DNA of 64,000 nucleotides from contig NC_081407.1 of NCBI RefSeq assembly GCF_030272615.1, positions 372,952,998 through 373,016,997 on the forward strand, in the 5' to 3' direction. Of the stretch, positions 47,136 to 59,053 are shown piece by piece; position 1 is the first letter of the stretch; each line of letters begins with the position of its first letter. This DNA comes from Cryptomeria japonica (lineage: Eukaryota > Streptophyta > Pinopsida > Cupressales > Cupressaceae). The notes under the pieces are model-generated. The model ran no database searches. It saw only the letters and a program-made list of their open reading frames with translations, and was not told the DNA's origin. Both the position numbers and the translations under genes were made by a program.

Positions 47136-47317
47136 GCTACTAGCTTACATATATTTGATTTTAATCAAATATATATATAATATGCAGAGATATATCCTTT
47201 TCGAAAGGCACTTATTTCTATCATGTACCCCAAACTCTAATAGGCACTTTGAAAAGGATATATCTCGGCGTATTATATATATATTTGATTAAAATCAAAT
47301 ATATGTAAGCTAGTAAC
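47136..47317. mobile_element. Foldback element with 77-bp inverted repeats
   Basis: Arms 47136-47212 and 47241-47317 are complementary over about 77 bases with only a few mismatches (for example TATGCAGAGATATATCC against TACGCCGAGATATATCC), around a 28-base loop. It is not coding. Size and shape fit a foldback or MITE-type element. Target duplications were not identified. Confidence 0.8.
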
Positions 47318-47348
47318 TTTACATCGATAGCTTTGCTTTTGATGTGTG

Positions 47349-47395
47349 GTTGTTTGGAATTGACAACAATAGTGGCTAGCAAAGCGGGCATTGTA
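47349..47395. repeat. Segment similar to the BURP 5' region
   Basis: GTTGTTTGGAATTGACA, then AGTGGCTAGC(A/G)(A/G)AGC and a GCA.TTG.AG end, match 7651-7697 in the same orientation. It may be a remnant of a related gene or a shared repeat. Confidence 0.5.
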
Positions 47396-47399
47396 GATG

Positions 47400-49507
47400 C
47401 AGCCACAACATATATGCATTTACATGTGAGTACTTCAAATCACATCACCTGTTTTCTATCTTTGTTTTGATTATCCTTCCATGGTTTTTTCAAAAGAAAA
47501 AATTATATATATATATATATTTTAAAAATTGATCTTTTAAGAAGGTATTTATAATTTTTAAGTTTAAATGTAATTTATTTTATTTTATATAATAATTTGA
47601 ATATACATTATTTAATTTTATTTTAAATATTTTTAAATGAATGATGATTTTATTTTTTTAAACATTAAATAAATAAAAATATATTTGAAAAAAAAATGGT
47701 GGCAGTTTTCATATCTCTAAATTTTAAGTAAGGTCAAGTCTAATCAACAAGATTAGAGATTAAAACAAGGTTTAATGGAGCCACACTACTCGGTAGTGAG
47801 GACTCCACCAGTGGGGGGGGATCATGGTCATCTTGTTTTCTCTGTACATTAATGAAGATAGAACTATCATCAAGTGACTCCTCCTTCTTTTTGGTTTTCA
47901 TCTATAGATTGTTGAGCATGGACATGAGAGAGAGATGGTAAAACATTAGTGAGAAAAAAAGTTGTCAAAAATCAACTAGCCAAGAGCACCACATCTATAT
48001 AATGGAAATTGAGAAGATTGAGACTATTTATGAATAGATTGATCCCTATCTATTTTAGGAGATTAAGAACCATGTGACTAGGAGACATGATTGCTTTTGG
48101 TAGGCTAGCTACATCCACATAAGGGAGTGACCTTACTGGGATGCAAAGGATGACAACACTCCAAAAACTATAGAAGATGCATTACCCTAGTAATCTAAAA
48201 GAATTTATAGATAACAAATTCATGTACAAATCTATTTTATTGTATCTAAGTCTCCTTAAAAACACTAGAGAAAATCATGGTTTTTTATGTAATAAACAAA
48301 GCTTATCAACTACACAACTAGTGAAAATAACATAATTTTTGTCGTAACAATTGCTAAAAACAACATGTACCCTAAAAACATGTCGAATCTAAAAACCATA
48401 TGCTATGTAAGTAGCAAATACTTAAATGACTTGAAGGAATCATGCATTCAAGTCTATGCTTCCTAGACTCCAATACAAACTAAAAAGAGGCAATTGAGAA
48501 TATTATAATTTATTTATTTTAAAATATTTATAATTATTTCTACAATAAATTAAAAATAAATAATGTAATATGTGTTATTTTTAATTTTTTTTTATATATA
48601 TACTTCTATTTTCATGACATTAAGATTTTTTTTCAATTTTTAAATTTTTTTTCAAACGGCTATATCATAAACTTTATGATTTTTCATTTTTTATTTTTTA
48701 TTACAAAATTTTATTTAAGATATTTGATTGATTCCTAATTTAATGATCAATGCCATTTAATATATAAATCAATGGTCCAATCAAATATATAATGGTAAAA
48801 ATTATGTAACTTGCGTTTTTCTTTATTATTCTAAACTCATTTTATTTAGATTGCCCCTTATGCATTGACTGGTATACAAATGGTATGCTATTACAAGAAT
48901 CAAAATTATAATGGGTCAAATACACATCTCATGCTTATTTTTAGTCCAACTTACAAGCCATTTGGCATGCCTATTTCACCTTTCTACTTTTTCCATCTTG
49001 ATGTGAGATTTTTTTATATTTTGAGTATCAGTCCTTCACCATTGTTTGTCATCCTCTTGGATCACTTTTCCTTCTTTCATATTAATACTATTATCACTTA
49101 CCTTAATTTGTACAGGCACCCAAAAGAGGTCAAGGTTGCATTGAAGACCCATGAACTAATGGTGCAGCCAAGTCTAGGGATAAGTTTAGATAAGCACCAA
49201 GTAATAAAAAGCTATACTTTATTCCAACACATAAAATATCTATTATCATTATTCAACCCGATTCTATTAAAATTCATGAAAAAAACTTTCATTACACAAC
49301 TTGGCTCCCACCCCTCTAATCTCTTTGATTTTCTATTTTCCTCTGTACGAAATAAACCTGTTCTTTATTCATAGTCAACAATTTAAACTTTCAAAAAGAA
49401 TTTGAATGGTCACCCAATGTCTTGGTCCAAACAAAGTCATCCTTGTGGAAACCTTCTATTCTTGGTCCATTAGGTCTTCTAAATATCTTAAGTTTTTTGG
49501 TGATATC
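47400..49507. other. AT-rich intergenic DNA, no convincing gene
   Basis: A plus-strand frame of 169 codons lies at 48865-49374. Its composition is dominated by F, L, S, I and Y, with no recognised domain, so it is most likely a chance frame. The rest has only long A/T runs, such as 47506-47522 (TA repeats). Confidence 0.45.
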
Positions 49508-49745
49508 AAGTTTCAACAAACTTATGAGTTTGTGAACTTGGATAGTTTTCCATTCAATATAAGTTTTCTATTTTACAGTGAAAACAAGTTTCAACAACCT
49601 TGTGAGTTTGCAAACTTCAATTATTGTTGAAACAAAAGTCTTTAAAACACTTAAGCGTTTCCTTCTTTCCTCTTTCGTCTGATGATAATTTCTTTTCAGT
49701 AAAGTATAGATTCAAGAAACTAATAAGTTTGCAAAGTTGAGGATA
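49508..49745. repeat. Three diverged copies of a 36-bp unit
   Basis: Units around CAAGTTTCAACAA.CTT.TGAGTTTG.(G/A)AACTT occur at 49508, 49585 and (weaker) 49707. They are spaced by 77 and then about 120 bases. Confidence 0.7.
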
Positions 49746-49950
49746 TGCTAAAATAAATCTACTTGAATTAAACTTGATAGTATTGAACCAGAAGTGCAAT
49801 GCAATAATTGGAAAAGAAAAATAATATTTTTGGCGGAGAGGATCACATGTGCACTCAAATGCTCCTACATCATACATTCTATGTAGGAAAAATATTACAT
49901 GGGTTCGGATCTCATGAACATTTTGGGCAATATAGAATGGAAATTTCATA

Positions 49951-49958
49951 CTTTCCCT

Positions 49959-50023
<65 letters not shown>

Positions 50024-50732
50024 CATATCTCTTCCTTACCCCTTTTCTCTTTCTCTCCCTCATTCTCTCTCTCTCCATATCTCTTCCTTCCCCCTTTTCT
50101 CTTTCTCTCCCTCATCTTCTATCTCTCCTCCCCTCTCTATATCCTCTCTTATTATCTTTCCTTCCCCCTATCTCTCCTATTTCTATCTCTCCCTCCCTCT
50201 CTCCCTCCTTATCCTCCTATCTATCTCTCTATCTCTTCTCTGTCTCACCCCCACCGCCCTTCTCTCTCCACATCTCTCCATATCACCATTATTCTCTTTC
50301 TTGAGCTCTCTTTATCCCACTATTTCTCTCTACATGTATCCATCTCTAATTGTCTCTCTAGTTATCTCTATTCATCAATCTCCTCTCTCTCTATCTACAT
50401 CTCCTAATATGTCTATCTCTCTATCTCTCTATTTCTTTATCTCTATCACTTTGTCCCTTCCTCTCCATATCGCCCTCTTTATCCCCCTATCTCTCTATCT
50501 CCACCTGACTCTCTCTATTTTTTATAACCCTCTTCCTTTCTCACTCTATATTCATCTTTAGTTCTATCTTGATCTCTCCATCTCTATCTGTAGACATGTC
50601 TCCCTCTCTTTATTGATTCATCTCTCTCCCTCTTCCTAGACCTCTATGTCTATATCTCTTTGCCTCTCTATCTTTATCTCTATAGAAATTAATTAATTTA
50701 TCTCTATCTTGTCATCTCTCCATCTCTCTCGA

Positions 50733-50797
<65 letters not shown>

Positions 50798-51352
50798 TAT
50801 CTCCCTCTATATATCACTTCCTATCTCTATACTTATCTTTATACCACTCCCCCTCTCCCTTTATTTACTTATCTCTTCCATCTCTATGCATCCCTCTCTC
50901 CTCTCTCTGTTTATCTTTCCCTCTCATTCTCTCATGTATCCCTTTCCTTCTCCTTCTCCAATCCAACTCCATCTCTCATCTCACTCCTCCCCCCCTCTAT
51001 CTCACCCTCTTTTTTACCCCTATCTCTTCCTCTCTCCCTCTCCCCCTATTTAAAATATAACATGAGGTTGTTGGTAATGGAGCATAATTATCTCTCTCTC
51101 TCTCTCTAAATGTTATTTCTTGTGTCTTTATCTTTATCTCAAAATACCCATCTCAGTGATTGTCTCCATCTTTATCACACTCTGTCCCACCCACTCTATA
51201 TTTCACAAGTTATATCTAGTTTTCCTCTCCTTTCTATTTCTATTTTTACCTCTTTCTATTCCTATTTCTCCCTCTCTCCCTCTTTCTATCCCCATCTACC
51301 CCTCTCTTCTCTCCTTTTTATATCTTTCTACTTCTCTCTCTCTAACTCATAT

Positions 51353-51436
<84 letters not shown>

Positions 51437-51478
51437 CTTGTTTCTCCCTCCATATCTCTATCTCTGTCTCTCTATCTT

Positions 51479-51536
<58 letters not shown>

Positions 51537-51972
51537 AACCCTTCTCTGTTACTTGTCTCTGTCACCATATTTCTCTCACTCTTGCCCCCTCCATCTCTAT
51601 CTAGAAGCCATATATATCTGTCCCCCTCACCATTAATATATCATTATCTCCACTTCTTTCTATCTTTTTCACTCCACTCTCTTGTACGATATGTCTATCT
51701 CTCTATTTCTCTCTATCTTCTTTCTCCTCTCTCTCCCTATCATTCCCTCTTCATCTCTCTATCTATTTATCTCTCTCATCTCTCCATCTAATTCTATCCA
51801 TATTGTTACCCACATCTATGTCCTCACCTTTCTATCTCCCTCCCTAACCCTCTCCATCTCTCTATATTTCCCTATATCTATATCTCTCCCTCTCCCTATC
51901 TACTTCTCCCTATCTCTCCCTCCCTCATTCCCTCATTATCCCCCTATCTATATCTTTATTGCTACCTATCTC

Positions 51973-52022
<50 letters not shown>

Positions 52023-52427
52023 TCTATTTGTCTACATCCAATTCTCTCTATTTGTCTATCTTTTTATCTCTCTCCTTCTCTCTCTCTCCCTCTTTCTCTA
52101 TCCCTCCTTTTTGACCTCTTATTCATCTATTTTCCACTCTGTATCCATCTCTCCATATTTATTCTTTCACATATCCATCAATCTCTATTTGTTTATTTGT
52201 CTACCTCTTCTACCACTATATCTCTCCCCCTCTCGATATATCACTTCCTATCTTTATCTTTTAATCTCTCCCTCTCTCTCTTTCTATTTATTATTCAAGC
52301 TTCCACATCTATCTAATCCTATCTGCTCTCTCTCTTTACCTCTTCAAATCTCTCTCCTTTCCTCTATCTTGCTCTCCTCTTTCTCTTTCTTCATCTCCAT
52401 CTCCATCTCCATCTCCATCTCCATAGC
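49951..52427. repeat. Polypyrimidine tract of 2.5 kb with microsatellites
   Basis: The plus strand is overwhelmingly C and T for about 2.5 kb. Pure CT arrays occur at 49969-50021, 51354-51383, 51483-51522 and 51975-52018; a CA array at 51384-51435; and a TA array at 50737-50795. Degenerate CTAT/CCTC words fill the rest. A short non-pyrimidine interruption at about 51052-51092 is shared with the sequence at 52719-52760. All long serine/leucine frames in this stretch come from the repeat and are not genes. Confidence 0.93.
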
Positions 52428-52706
<279 letters not shown>

Positions 52707-52759
52707 CTCACCCGATTGCAAATATAACACGAGCTTGTTGGTAATGGTAGTTGATTATC

Positions 52760-53500
52760 TTCCTAATTCAAAGGTTTTGTTTCAGTTATTATTGGATCCT
52801 TGTAAGAAGATGCAAAGTGGATTTGAAGCTATTACTTCTCCATTTAGACCTTTGTTGCACAAACAACATCATTTTCTAAATGGCCTACCAATTGATCTCA
52901 TGTACTAAAGAAATTTATGAGATAGAAATTTATGTCTATCTCATGGCCTACCAATTGAATTCATGTACTAAAGAAATTTATGCAAAAAATTGAACAAATT
53001 TATCCTAATTGACCTTCCACACCTCTTTGGCATACCCATTGCAGAGAGAAACTTTGGGAGGGCATTGCTGCTGATCCATGACCAGTCTTAAACCACACAT
53101 ACTAAGCAACATATTAAGCCTAGAGGATGTCAGTCAACTGTGAGTGTTTAACACTTTAAAACCTAAAAATGTAAGCTTAGTGTGTGTGATTTAAACCATT
53201 CCCTTATCCACCTAACCTAACAAAATGCCATACATGTGGTATTGCTTTTTTCTCACCCATAGCATTCATCCTAGTGAAGAAATATGTATGCCGGACGCGT
53301 GGATGGCCTTGGTGCTCTCGTTTTTGGGCCTGCATTAGGAAGGAAGGAGGGAAGTTGAAGAGGACGAGCTGGAATGACATAGAATAAAAAAGAGAAAAAA
53401 AAAAAAAAAAAGGGAGAAAGGAGGCCCACACAGTTATGTGTGTAGGTACATTGTGACGTACAGAGATTTGTGATTAGGAAGTCATCAATTCAACATATTG
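52760..53500. other. Intergenic DNA with a short duplication
   Basis: ATGGCCTACCAATTGA..TCATGTACTAAAGAAATTTATG occurs at 52880 and 52943. The remainder has no coding or RNA gene signal; the minus frame at 53204-53431 is driven by an A-run. It ends at the left 108-bp repeat. Confidence 0.5.
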
Positions 53501-53608
53501 ATCATTACTGTTTAAAAATACCTCCAATAACTTAGTAACTTAGTTTCTGCTGTGAGTTTAACATACGATATTGTCAGGAACATGGAAAAAAAAAACATCA
53601 TTTAATAC
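53501..53608. repeat. Left copy of a 108-bp perfect direct repeat
   Basis: Identical base for base, including an A10 run, to 54552-54659. The pair brackets the plastid-like DNA. The flanking bases outside the repeats differ. Confidence 0.95.
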
Positions 53609-54551
53609 TTTAATTGATCTGATTAGATAGATCGGTCTAATCCTTGAAAACATTCTACATTCTGTTTCGCCATCTTGGATGGAATGGAAAATAGGGTTTT
53701 TTTATCATTCCAAATCCAAATTACGAGAATGTGCACAATTCCTTTCCTGAACCAGGGTATTCATAGGAGAGGTTTGGAACCTATATAGAAATATAGCTTT
53801 TTTTTCTCAAAATATAGACGAGAGTTGAAAGATCCTTCAACTCTGTTGAATATAATGATAGAACGAATCACACTTTTACCACCAATAGGGAAAAAAGGAA
53901 TTTTTAGATTCTAATAAGAATTTAATGCAAGTTCCTATCATCGTATTTCCCTATTCCTGAATAATTCAATAGGAGATGGTTCCTTTTAAATCCGCCCCTT
54001 ACCTTATTGTTTTTACTCTTGCAAGAACAATCCTTTATGGATATTCAAAATAATACCCTATTACTTAAGTAATATTTTTTTTTAGTAACCACTCTATAAT
54101 AGCTGTTAGAATTATTAACACATTCCTTAGAATGGTTCAAATGATTTTGTCATAGTTTTTCTTTATGAATAGAAAATGAAAATTATGATCATTTTCATAA
54201 AAATTATCCACTCTTAGTCTTTGAAATCTCTTTTTTACCCTTCCAATATGATCTATCCATTTTCAATCTAGAACATTTCATCCAGATTATAGCCTGAAAC
54301 AGCCAGAATCATTAAAATAAATAACTAGAAGTGCTTATCTATTATCTTATATAATAAATAGTGATTGGAGAGGAAATAAAAAAATGATATCACTAGGTCA
54401 AATTTTGATAGCCCTTTTAGCTGCTTTTATAGTATTATTTTTAGCTCTCAGATTAGCTAGAGCACTGTATGCTTCATAATTTGGTTAATTATTCTTATCT
54501 AGGGAAGATAATGGCCTGGCCAGATACTGGCCGGGCTAGAGAAAGCGGAAA
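53609..54551. mobile_element. Nuclear plastid DNA insertion (NUPT), 943 bp
   Basis: The segment contains a psaM-like gene with a Shine-Dalgarno-like GGAGAGGA before it. It otherwise has the look of plastid spacer DNA, including short A/T runs, and differs in character from the surroundings. It is bounded exactly by the two 108-bp direct repeats. Plastid origin rests on the psaM-like reading frame and composition; I could not compare with a plastome. Confidence 0.65.
54384..54479 (+). CDS. psaM: psaM-like, photosystem I reaction-centre subunit XII (nuclear plastid copy)
   Basis: A 31-residue one-helix membrane protein. It begins MISLGQI, has a hydrophobic helix (LIALLAAFIVLFLA) and ends LRLARALYAS; the A-L-R-L-x-x-x-L-Y ending is the hallmark of PsaM. 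In plastids PsaM is a small subunit of photosystem I in the thylakoid membrane. The length (about 30 residues) is right and the frame is intact. GGAGAGGA lies 9-16 bases before the ATG, as in plastid genes. As a nuclear copy without a transit peptide or nuclear promoter it is probably silent. Other tiny plastid proteins (Psb30, PetN, PsbM) fit less well. Confidence 0.65.
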   Translation: MISLGQILIALLAAFIVLFLALRLARALYAS

Positions 54552-54659
54552 ATCATTACTGTTTAAAAATACCTCCAATAACTTAGTAACTTAGTTTCTG
54601 CTGTGAGTTTAACATACGATATTGTCAGGAACATGGAAAAAAAAAACATCATTTAATAC
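54552..54659. repeat. Right copy of the 108-bp perfect direct repeat
   Basis: Identical to 53501-53608. It is followed by two short copies of a TTTTCTTTTCTCAGT string separated by CATTTAATACG, which repeats the repeat's own last bases (about 54660-54718). Confidence 0.95.
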
Positions 54660-55894
54660 GAAATTTTTTCTTTTCTCAGTATCATTTAATACGCGGAGAT
54701 CTTTTCTTTTCTCAGTTCAAAATGTCTTTATATGGATAATCCAATAGAACACTAAAGTAGTAGGGCCAACTAGAAAATAATAAAAACCAATATTCAGTCA
54801 CAGAGAGAGACCGAAATCGATATCCGTTCAGCTGCAACCTCAAACTATTCACCATAAATAGCAGATCTAAAATATTTAAGTTTCTTCGTAGGCATTTGTA
54901 GGTTTTAAAGTTTAAATGAAGTTATTTTGATCCATCTTGTTTATTCAAATTTGCAAAATCAAACGCGCGGCTGGTTTCCTTCGAGTAAATTTTCGTCGTG
55001 AAATCACGTCAGAATATTTGATTTGCTTCAACCGCCATTCTCTAAAAAACTTTGTTCCCTGCATTTAAATAATTCTGAAATGACTAACAGGAGTGCCACC
55101 TAAAACTATATATGTATTTATTTTAATGGATTATATCTAATACTCTAAAAAATAAATTGATATATAATACTTATTTATTGTAAAAAAATATTTTTATGTA
55201 ATCTGATGTATGATTAAAAAGGATTTCCACTTATTATTTTTTAAGACAATTTTCTTAAAACTTTGACGGGGTGCCATGGCTCACTGTGGAATACATAGTG
55301 TACATTCTTCTGGTTTCTTGTAACTTCCTCAAGTTAAAATGCATATTATTTCTCTTTCTTGCTTACAGAGTTAGTTTTGAATGTAAAGTTTAAACTCCAA
55401 AGATTTTAATAGTGCAAGTAATTGTTTTGGATGGCTAAGATATTATTGTCATTCTTTTGGTTAAATATCTTACACCAAAATCTTCTAAAATTCTTTCAAT
55501 AAAAGAAATAATCCTAAATTTTACATAAATCTGTCACAATTTTATTTTATTCATTCTATTTTTATTTTATTTTTAATTATACCTAACATTCTTGAATTTT
55601 ATTTCTAGCCAATCATTAAATTTTAACAGATTTAATATAAAAGTTGTATGAGCTCTTCTATTTTTTAGATCTACCCAATTAATTTATAATTTAAATCATT
55701 TATTTTATTTTATTTAAACATCTATTTAGTTTGTTCATATTAAAAAATAAGTATATTTTTTAAATTATAATTTATATCAATTTAATATAATGTATATATA
55801 AATATACTAATTAATAAAAATAAATTTAATAAAAAAAATATTATAAAATTTTTATAAATATAATTATATAATTTGAAAAATTCAATATATATTA
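54660..55894. other. AT-rich intergenic DNA, no gene seen
   Basis: No coding signal beyond short frames. The strongly AT-rich part at 55550-55890 is close to pure A/T. Confidence 0.5.
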
Positions 55895-55931
55895 CTATCG
55901 GCTAAGCTAGTATATATTTATTAGCCGATAG
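55895..55931. repeat. Perfect 11-bp inverted repeat
   Basis: CTATCGGCTAA (55895-55905) and TTAGCCGATAG (55921-55931) are exact complements around 15 bases. It sits at an abrupt change from A/T-rich DNA to more balanced sequence, so it may mark an element edge. Confidence 0.7.
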
Positions 55932-55935
55932 ACTA

Positions 55936-56747
55936 TGGGCTTTTGAGTCCAGAAAGATTATTTTCTCTTCGGAATTTTGTCAGCCTGTTTGCTTGGTTGC
56001 TTCCTCCCGGCAGGTTTTTTTGGCATCCACATTTGAGGTTGGCGTGGCTGTTTGCTGACAAAGGAAATCAAATTAAGCATGAATTGTTCTTCCGTGGAGA
56101 ACTGCTGGCCAGGAGCGGCAAAAGATCTTTTCACGTCATTCTTTCCACTAATAAAGGGACCTACAAAGGTTATTTCAATATTTATTATGCCTCTTTCTTT
56201 TCACTTTACCCTTCTGTGTTGTTCTTGCAGCTAGGGTTTGAGACTGGCCGATTCCAAACATTTCAAATGCGAGTTTCAATTTTATTTTGGCTTTTTGATG
56301 CGAGTTTCACGTTTGGTCTTCTGGTGAGGATTCAAGTCTCACTATAAGTTTCAAATTTATTTTGATTTAATTTAGTTGTGTCTGTTTTTACGACCTTGCT
56401 TATCCCCTGCCTTTTTATGAACATTGATATGGTGCTTTTTCCATGAGAAATATGTGCACTGTACTTCAAATTCTGTTCTAATCTGAATGTGACATTGCTG
56501 AATTGTTAAAGTCTCCAAATGGAGTTTGCTTTTAGCATTTTTTTGACTTTCAGCAGTAAGTAAATAGTAAATATTAATTACTCTGAAATATATATATAGA
56601 TTGCATTCCTTCATTTTTATGCATTTTAGGGTGTGGAATCTGTCTTTATTTTCAGAAAATGCAAGCAGTAATGGAAGATACTGAAATGGAGAAATGTGAT
56701 TTTATTTCTATTAAAATTGAAAAAGACTTTTACAAAAAGACATAAGT
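55936..56747. other. Possible exon or LINE 5' leader
   Basis: An open plus frame of 134 codons (55943-56347) has balanced composition but no recognised domain. CTACAAAG followed by GTTATTTC near 56167 looks like a splice donor. It precedes LINE ORF1, so it may be the LINE 5' untranslated region or host DNA. The element's 5' boundary was not found. Confidence 0.3.
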
Positions 56748-59045
56748 ATGGCTGATCGCTTTTCTGGTTCCCACGGCCTCCGAGCCTTTGCTTGGTCCAA
56801 ACCTCTTTATCCTTCTCGGCTCCATACCCCAAATCACCGCTCTCTTGAAGGTCATCTTCAACCCCCTCGGCTTTATGCCTTTGAAGGTCGTCCTCATCAC
56901 TCCAAGTTTCAAAGAGGTTTGAAGTATTCCCCCTTAAATCAGAAAAATGTGAGTAATCTTGCTTCTTGGGTGAACAAGGTTGTAGCTGGAGCGAATTGAA
57001 TCCCTCTCCAATATCCTCACAACTTTTGGCTCCATAAACGATTGGCTAGAGAAAATGGGGCCTCTGAGTTAAGTATGCGAACTCGCTCATGTGATCTTCG
57101 AGGGAATGCAAAGCTTTCGGGCTCTGCCACTTTAGCAAAGATTGGCTTTTCCTTTTCTCCAACATAAAGAGTCCCAGCTAAAAACTCTTTCAATGTTTCC
57201 AAAAGAAACCAAGGTTTGGGAGGTCTTAGATTGAATGGTAAGAGCCCTTCATTTTCTTCTAATGTTAGAGAATCCTCCTATTTATCCTTTAATAGGCCTA
57301 ATGGGAAGCAAGGCCTGGGAGGTTCTAGAAAGTATGGTAAGAAGGTGGGATGGAAAGACCTCCCCCTTCCATTGTCATCAGTTTTAAAAGTCGTCTCAGC
57401 CAAGGTTGACTAGAAGAAGAAAGGTCCTGGCAGTAAGCTCTTTGTCTTGCCTTCGGATGCCATGAATCCTAATATAGGATGTCTAAAGGAGAATGCCCTT
57501 TTTGTTACATGGTGCAGGCTTGGGGGGGAATTCCAAGACATCATAAATTGGTGGCTCTCTTCGTTTCTCGGTATGGTTTCAGTTTTCCCTTTGCAAAATG
57601 ATTATTTCTTAATTGAGTGTATAGACTCCACACTTGGAGACACGAACTTGAATGGTAGTCCCTTGTTCTATTGTGGGTCGACCTTTCACCTCTTTGAATG
57701 GAAGCCTTGCTTTGATCCTTTGAATAATAGGATAAAAAAATCACTGGTTTGGCTATCTCTAGTTGGACTTCCGTCTGAATTTTGGTGCGTTGAGGCACTT
57801 CTAAAGATTGGTGATGCCCTGAGCTATTTAATGGGTATTGAAGAGGATTTCCTCAATGAAAAAATACGGATATTGCAAACATATATGTCGAAATAGACCT
57901 TGAGATAGGATTTTATGGTGAACTAGATATTGTCTCTAAGGTGGGCAGATGGAAATAAAAATTTAGTAGGTTATCCAAAGCAATTTTAGGTAAATATATT
58001 CTCAGAAACCAACTTTTAAATAGTAACTCTATGCAAGGATCAAGGGGTTCGGTCCTTTAGTTAACTGATCATAATCGTCCTTCAGCTTTGCAGCATAAAC
58101 TCCAACAAGTTCAAACTTCTCAAGTTGGTTTCCCCTCTTTTGACTAGGTTGGTGTGAACCAGACTCAACATCAGGACCTTAACAAGGAGTTTCAGGTTCT
58201 TGTAGGTCCTTTGTTAGATGGCTCTCCTCATTTGGAGCCTTTTGGAGATGTCCTAGAAGATGTTCATCCTCCATCCCCCTGGTCAATATCTCATCCTTTC
58301 CCCAAAATCAAAATTGAAGGATAGAAATCTTTCCAAGAAATCTTATAGCTTAGGCAATATTCCCCCATAAAACCGGGGTGCGTTTAACATCTTTATTTCC
58401 AGGCCTAGGAAAGCCTCCAAAAAAAGGAACCGAGTGAGAAGGTTACATGTGGTAGAGAATTCTTCTTTGGTTATTTGTTCCAAGGATAAGGACGTAGCTT
58501 TATCTAATATTCTTTTTGAAGTAGAAACTATAAAGGGAGATATCATTTAGGAGATGAATGAAGTTAATGATCCTTTTATTGATGATCTCATGGCTTCCAA
58601 GGAATCACATATTCCTTCCGCTAGCAAGTCTAAGAATCCCTATTCTGTTCCCTCCTTTTGTGATTCCCAGCTGAAGAGAAATGTTATGAATCTCTCCTTA
58701 GAATCTCCAACTTTGTTGTTGGACTCCCCTCATTTGCATATCCCCTGCCTTGGATCAAACCTAGACACAAATCCTCAGAAGCTTTTTGCAGAATATCTTA
58801 ATGAGGATGAGGACATAGATCTAGTGATGGAGACTCCTCTTGCAACTTTATACTAAACAATTAAAGAAAAGAGAAAACTCGACATCAAACAATTGATGGA
58901 TGACAAACTATTTCCTGAGTATGGGTTTCTTTCCCCTAAAAGAGGTAGGAAGACCTACATAGAGCAACTTATAAGGGAGGAAGAATCAGAGGATCAAGCA
59001 AAAATCACTGATATATGGAAAGTAGGGAAGGGATCCCCCCTTCCT
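56748..59045 (+). pseudogene. LINE ORF1 (DUF4283-type RNA-binding region)
   Basis: Broken frames. The first open piece, 56748-56999, begins MADRFSGSHG. The central one, 57447-57896, has the tryptophan-rich DUF4283-like fold typical of plant LINE ORF1: a W-C-R-L-G...WW segment, then F.L...Y.LIE.., F.W.P.FDP and a VWL.L.GLP.EFW motif. The last part, 58554-59045, is acidic and serine-rich. In live elements ORF1 binds the RNA. At least five stops or shifts disable it. Confidence 0.8.
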
Positions 59046-59053
59046 GAACAACA

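Noticed and set aside
48865-49374. 169-codon frame as a gene
   Set aside because: Composition is that of AT-rich chance translation; no domain, signal or conserved motif.
49808-51791. Long serine/leucine-rich open frames of up to 223 codons
   Set aside because: They are translations of CT and CTAT microsatellites in several frames at once and have no protein character.
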